Shown here: piece by piece, positions 29,531-32,295 of the stretch
How the letters are laid out: every line of letters starts with the position of its first letter
How positions within the stretch are numbered: position 1 is the first letter of the stretch
Assembly (NCBI GenBank): GCA_900539625.1
Contig: UQCW01000027.1
Location: 1-32,295 of the forward strand
Source: an uncultured Prevotella sp.
GTDB lineage: Bacteria; Bacteroidota; Bacteroidia; Bacteroidales; Bacteroidaceae
Direction: 5' to 3'
DNA: 32,295 nt
Position numbers and translations under genes: made by a program
Notes under the pieces: model-generated
What the model was told of the DNA's origin: nothing
What the model saw: only the letters and a program-made list of their open reading frames with translations
The model's database searches: none

Positions 29531-32080
29531 ATGAATCCAACTACTTACAGCTACGAAGAAGCCTTCCAGGCGACATTGGCCTACTTTGACGGCGACGAAC
29601 TCGCCGCTCGCGTATGGGTCAACAAGTATGCCATGAAAGATTCCTTCGGCAATATCTACGAGAAATCGCCGGCCGACATGCACCATCGTCTGGCTGGCGA
29701 GATGGCCCGCATTGAGCTCAAATACCCCAACCCGGTTCCGGAAGAGGAAATCTTTTCTTTGCTCGACCACTTCCGCTTCATCATCCCAGCGGGCAGTCCG
29801 ATGACGGGCATCGGCAACAATTATCAGGTGGCCTCGCTCTCCAACTGCTTCGTCATCGGCATTGACGGCGATGCCGACTCTTACGGCGCCATCATGAAGG
29901 AAGACGAGGAACAGGTGCAGCTCATGAAGCGCCGCGGCGGCGTGGGACACGACCTCTCGCGCATCCGCCCGAAAGGTTCCCCAGTGAACAATTCCGCCTT
30001 GACTTCAACGGGTCTGGTACCCTTCATGGAACGTTTCTCCAACTCCACACGCGAGGTGGCTCAAGACGGACGCCGCGGCGCCCTGATGCTTTCGGTGAGC
30101 ATCAAGCACCCAGACGCTGAGGCTTTCATCGATGCCAAGATGACGGAGGGCAAGGTGACGGGGGCCAACGTGTCGGTGAGAATTGACGACGACTTTATGC
30201 GTTGCGCCACGGAGGGACGCCCCTACCGCCAGCAATACCCCGTCGACGCGCCGGAGGATGAATGCCTCACGAGCAAGGAAATCGACGCACAGAAACTCTG
30301 GAAAAAGATTGTCCACAACGCTTGGAAGAGCGCCGAACCAGGCGTGCTTTTCTGGGATACCATCACGCACGAAAGCATACCCGACTGCTATGCCGACCTG
30401 GGCTTCAAAACGGTGTCAACCAATCCTTGCGGCGAAATTCCGCTCTGTCCCTACGACAGTTGCCGTCTTTTGGCCGTCAATCTCTACGGTTACGTTGACG
30501 ACCCGTTTACGCCTCAGGCTTCTTTCAATTTCCAGCGCTTCCGCCAACACGTGCGTCTGGCACAGCGTTTCATGGACGACATCATCGACCTCGAGGAGGA
30601 GAAGATTGACCTCATCCTGAAGAAGATCGACAGCGACCCGCAGAGCGAGGAGGTGAAGCACACGGAACGCCGCCTCTGGGAGAAAATCAAGCGCAAGACG
30701 GGACAAGGACGACGCACCGGACTCGGCATCACCTCTGAAGGCGACATGCTGGCGGCGCTCGGACTGCGCTACGGCACGCAGGAGGCCACGGATTTCGCCG
30801 TCAAAGTGCAGAAGACGCTGGCCCTGACGGCCTACGCCGCATCGGTGGAAATGGCGAAGGAGCGCGGAGCATTTGAAATCTACGACGCACAACGCGAAGC
30901 CGCCAACCCCTTCGTGCTGAGAATCAAGGAGGCCGACGAGGCGCTCTACGCCGACATGGTGAAACATGGCCGACGCAACATCGCGTGCCTCACCATCGCG
31001 CCAACTGGCACAACGAGCCTGATGACGCAGACCACCTCTGGCATCGAACCCGTGTTTATGCCGGTCTACAAACGCCGCCGAAAGGTGAACCCGAACGACC
31101 CAGAAGTGCGCATTGATTTTGTGGACGAATCGGGAGACGCCTTTGAAGAATACATCGTTTACCACCACCACTTCCTCACATGGATGCGTGCCAACGGCAT
31201 CGACACGGAACGCCGCTACACCCAGGAGGAGATTGACGAACTCGTTGCACGCTCGCCCTATTACCTCGCCACGGCCAACGATGTCGACTGGCTCATGAAG
31301 GTCAAAATGCAAGGGGAAATCCAGAAATGGGTGGACCACAGCATCAGCGTGACGGTCAACCTCCCGAACGCCGTTGACGAAGCACTGGTCGATCGCCTTT
31401 ACGTGGAGGCCTGGAAGAGCGGATGCAAGGGATGCACCATCTACCGCGACGGTTCACGCGCCGGCGTCATGGTCAGCGTGAAGAAAAAGAAGGAAGACAA
31501 GGGCGCCAAGCTGCAAACGCTCTCGCCCGTTGTGGAACGCCGCCCGGAAGTGCTTGAATGCGACGTGGTGCGCTTCCAAAACAACAAGGAGAAATGGGTG
31601 GCTTTCGTCGGACTGCTCGACGGACGGCCCTATGAGATCTTCACCGGACTGCAAGACGACGAAGAGGGCATCGTCCTACCGAAAACGGTCACCAAAGGCC
31701 GCATCGTCAAGCATGTCAACGCTGAAGACGGCACGAAGCGCTACGACTTCCAATTTGAAAACAAACGCGGATACAAGACCACCGTGGAAGGTCTTTCGGA
31801 GAAATTCAACAAGGAATATTGGAACTATGCCAAACTGATTTCGGGTGTGTTGCGCTACCGCATGCCGCTGGAAAACGTCATCAAACTCGTTGACAGTCTG
31901 CAGCTCGAAAGTGAAAACATCAACACATGGAAGGTCGGTGTGGCCCGCGCCCTGAAAAAATACATCACCGACGGCACGGAAGCCAAAGGCCTGAAATGCC
32001 CCAACTGCGGCCACGAAGCCCTGGTCTACCAGGAGGGCTGCCTGATATGCAAACACTGCGGCTCAAGCCGTTGCGGATAA
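29531..32080 (+). CDS. nrdJ: Class II (adenosylcobalamin-dependent) ribonucleoside-diphosphate reductase
   Basis: An 849-residue reductase that makes deoxyribonucleotides using adenosylcobalamin to create the thiyl radical, independent of oxygen. The active-site trio Asn298, Cys300 and Glu302 is in STNPCGEIPL. One redox cysteine is Cys106 in SLSNCFVIG. RGGVGHDLSRIRPKGSPVNN, APTGTTSLMTQTTSGIEPVF and CKGCTIYRDGSRAGV are typical of the NrdJ family. No ATP-cone is evident at the N terminus. The C-terminal tail holds Cys823, 826, 837, 840, 843 and 848, a zinc-ribbon/redox tail used in re-reduction of the active site. It follows cdaA after 116 bp; no cobalamin riboswitch is visible in that gap. The ATG at 29531 gives MNPTTYSYEEAF. 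Confidence 0.96.
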   Translation: MNPTTYSYEEAFQATLAYFDGDELAARVWVNKYAMKDSFGNIYEKSPADMHHRLAGEMARIELKYPNPVPEEEIFSLLDHFRFIIPAGSPMTGIGNNYQVASLSNCFVIGIDGDADSYGAIMKEDEEQVQLMKRRGGVGHDLSRIRPKGSPVNNSALTSTGLVPFMERFSNSTREVAQDGRRGALMLSVSIKHPDAEAFIDAKMTEGKVTGANVSVRIDDDFMRCATEGRPYRQQYPVDAPEDECLTSKEIDAQKLWKKIVHNAWKSAEPGVLFWDTITHESIPDCYADLGFKTVSTNPCGEIPLCPYDSCRLLAVNLYGYVDDPFTPQASFNFQRFRQHVRLAQRFMDDIIDLEEEKIDLILKKIDSDPQSEEVKHTERRLWEKIKRKTGQGRRTGLGITSEGDMLAALGLRYGTQEATDFAVKVQKTLALTAYAASVEMAKERGAFEIYDAQREAANPFVLRIKEADEALYADMVKHGRRNIACLTIAPTGTTSLMTQTTSGIEPVFMPVYKRRRKVNPNDPEVRIDFVDESGDAFEEYIVYHHHFLTWMRANGIDTERRYTQEEIDELVARSPYYLATANDVDWLMKVKMQGEIQKWVDHSISVTVNLPNAVDEALVDRLYVEAWKSGCKGCTIYRDGSRAGVMVSVKKKKEDKGAKLQTLSPVVERRPEVLECDVVRFQNNKEKWVAFVGLLDGRPYEIFTGLQDDEEGIVLPKTVTKGRIVKHVNAEDGTKRYDFQFENKRGYKTTVEGLSEKFNKEYWNYAKLISGVLRYRMPLENVIKLVDSLQLESENINTWKVGVARALKKYITDGTEAKGLKCPNCGHEALVYQEGCLICKHCGSSRCG

Positions 32081-32105
32081 ACAACATCATTACGACTCCA
32101 CTAAT

Positions 32106-32150
32106 AAAGCCGGAGGCGCTCCCCAACAAGGAACGCCCCCGGCTTTACAT
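32106..32150 (+). terminator. Rho-independent terminator of nrdJ
   Basis: AAAGCCGGAGGCG (32106-32118) pairs with CGCCCCCGGCTTT (32134-32146) with one mismatch, followed by ACATTT. It starts 25 bp past the stop codon. Confidence 0.85.
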
Positions 32151-32206
32151 TTCCGCTTTTCCACAGCCCGAGAAAAGTCTTCCCAAAATGCCTCACGTGT
32201 TATCGA

Positions 32207-32295
32207 CCCGGGGGGGGCCCGGGGGGGGGCCAACGGGCCGCCGGGCCGTTAACCCCCGCCCCGCCCCCGGGGACCCGGGCCGCCCCGGGGGGAAA
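32207..32295. other. G/C homopolymer tail, probable sequencing or assembly artefact
   Basis: From about 32207 to the end the sequence is almost only runs of G and C (for example GGGGGGGCCC), with A and T nearly absent. This is unlike anything else in the window and typical of a low-quality contig end. No feature should be called here. Confidence 0.8.

Overview
The window looks like chromosomal DNA of a member of the Bacteroidota, most likely order Bacteroidales and close to Prevotellaceae. Several things point there. Upstream of many genes, exact or near copies of the Bacteroidetes sigma-ABfr promoter (TTTG, 19-21 bp, TAnnTTTG) can be read. Most genes lack a Shine-Dalgarno sequence and start behind A/T-rich leaders. 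The first gene encodes a polysaccharide lyase with a type IX secretion C-terminal sorting domain. S46 dipeptidyl-peptidase, BtuB-like TonB receptor, vitamin B12-dependent ribonucleotide reductase, bifunctional RibBA and a folP-cdaA pair are all typical of the group. No database search was possible, so family names rest on motifs recognised by eye.

Layout. 1-8.2 kb (minus strand) is a surface and envelope block: a secreted PL8 glycosaminoglycan lyase, a periplasmic S46 peptidase and a TonB-dependent receptor. 8.4-10.9 kb holds a cytoplasmic FKBP isomerase and a carboxyltransferase of the OadA/PycB type whose carrier domain lacks a biotinylation motif. 11.4-15.5 kb (plus strand) carries queA, a Nudix hydrolase, a DNA-alkylation-repair-like protein and recA, followed by a small lipoprotein. 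16.2-17.3 kb is an AT-rich, probably acquired, STAND-like ATPase behind an operator-like palindrome. 17.6-23.9 kb (minus) has a bacterial SUI1/YciH protein, aspartate aminotransferase, a Bax-inhibitor-1 membrane protein, ribBA and an LptF/LptG-family permease. Two tRNAs (Met-CAU plus, Arg-CCG minus) face each other at 24.1-24.4 kb. The minus-strand operon murF-cmk-ispH is divergent from folP-cdaA-nrdJ.

The most interesting structure is outside genes: three copies of a 173-191 bp palindromic, MITE-like element (8836-9026, 11180-11370, 18039-18211), each directly upstream of a start codon (FKBP gene, queA, SUI1 gene). They share a hairpin core with compensatory base changes, and the long arms of two copies carry a perfect TAnnTTTG box aimed at the adjacent gene. 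Other non-coding structures are a 22-bp tandem array enclosed by a 16-bp inverted repeat (13384-13509) and a GC-rich palindrome at 81-176. The last ~90 bases (32207-32295) are G/C homopolymer runs that look like an assembly or read-end artefact.

Most genes are housekeeping (queuosine, recombination, riboflavin, isoprenoid, peptidoglycan, folate, c-di-AMP, deoxyribonucleotides). I see no phage, integrase, CRISPR array or recognisable multi-gene defence system.
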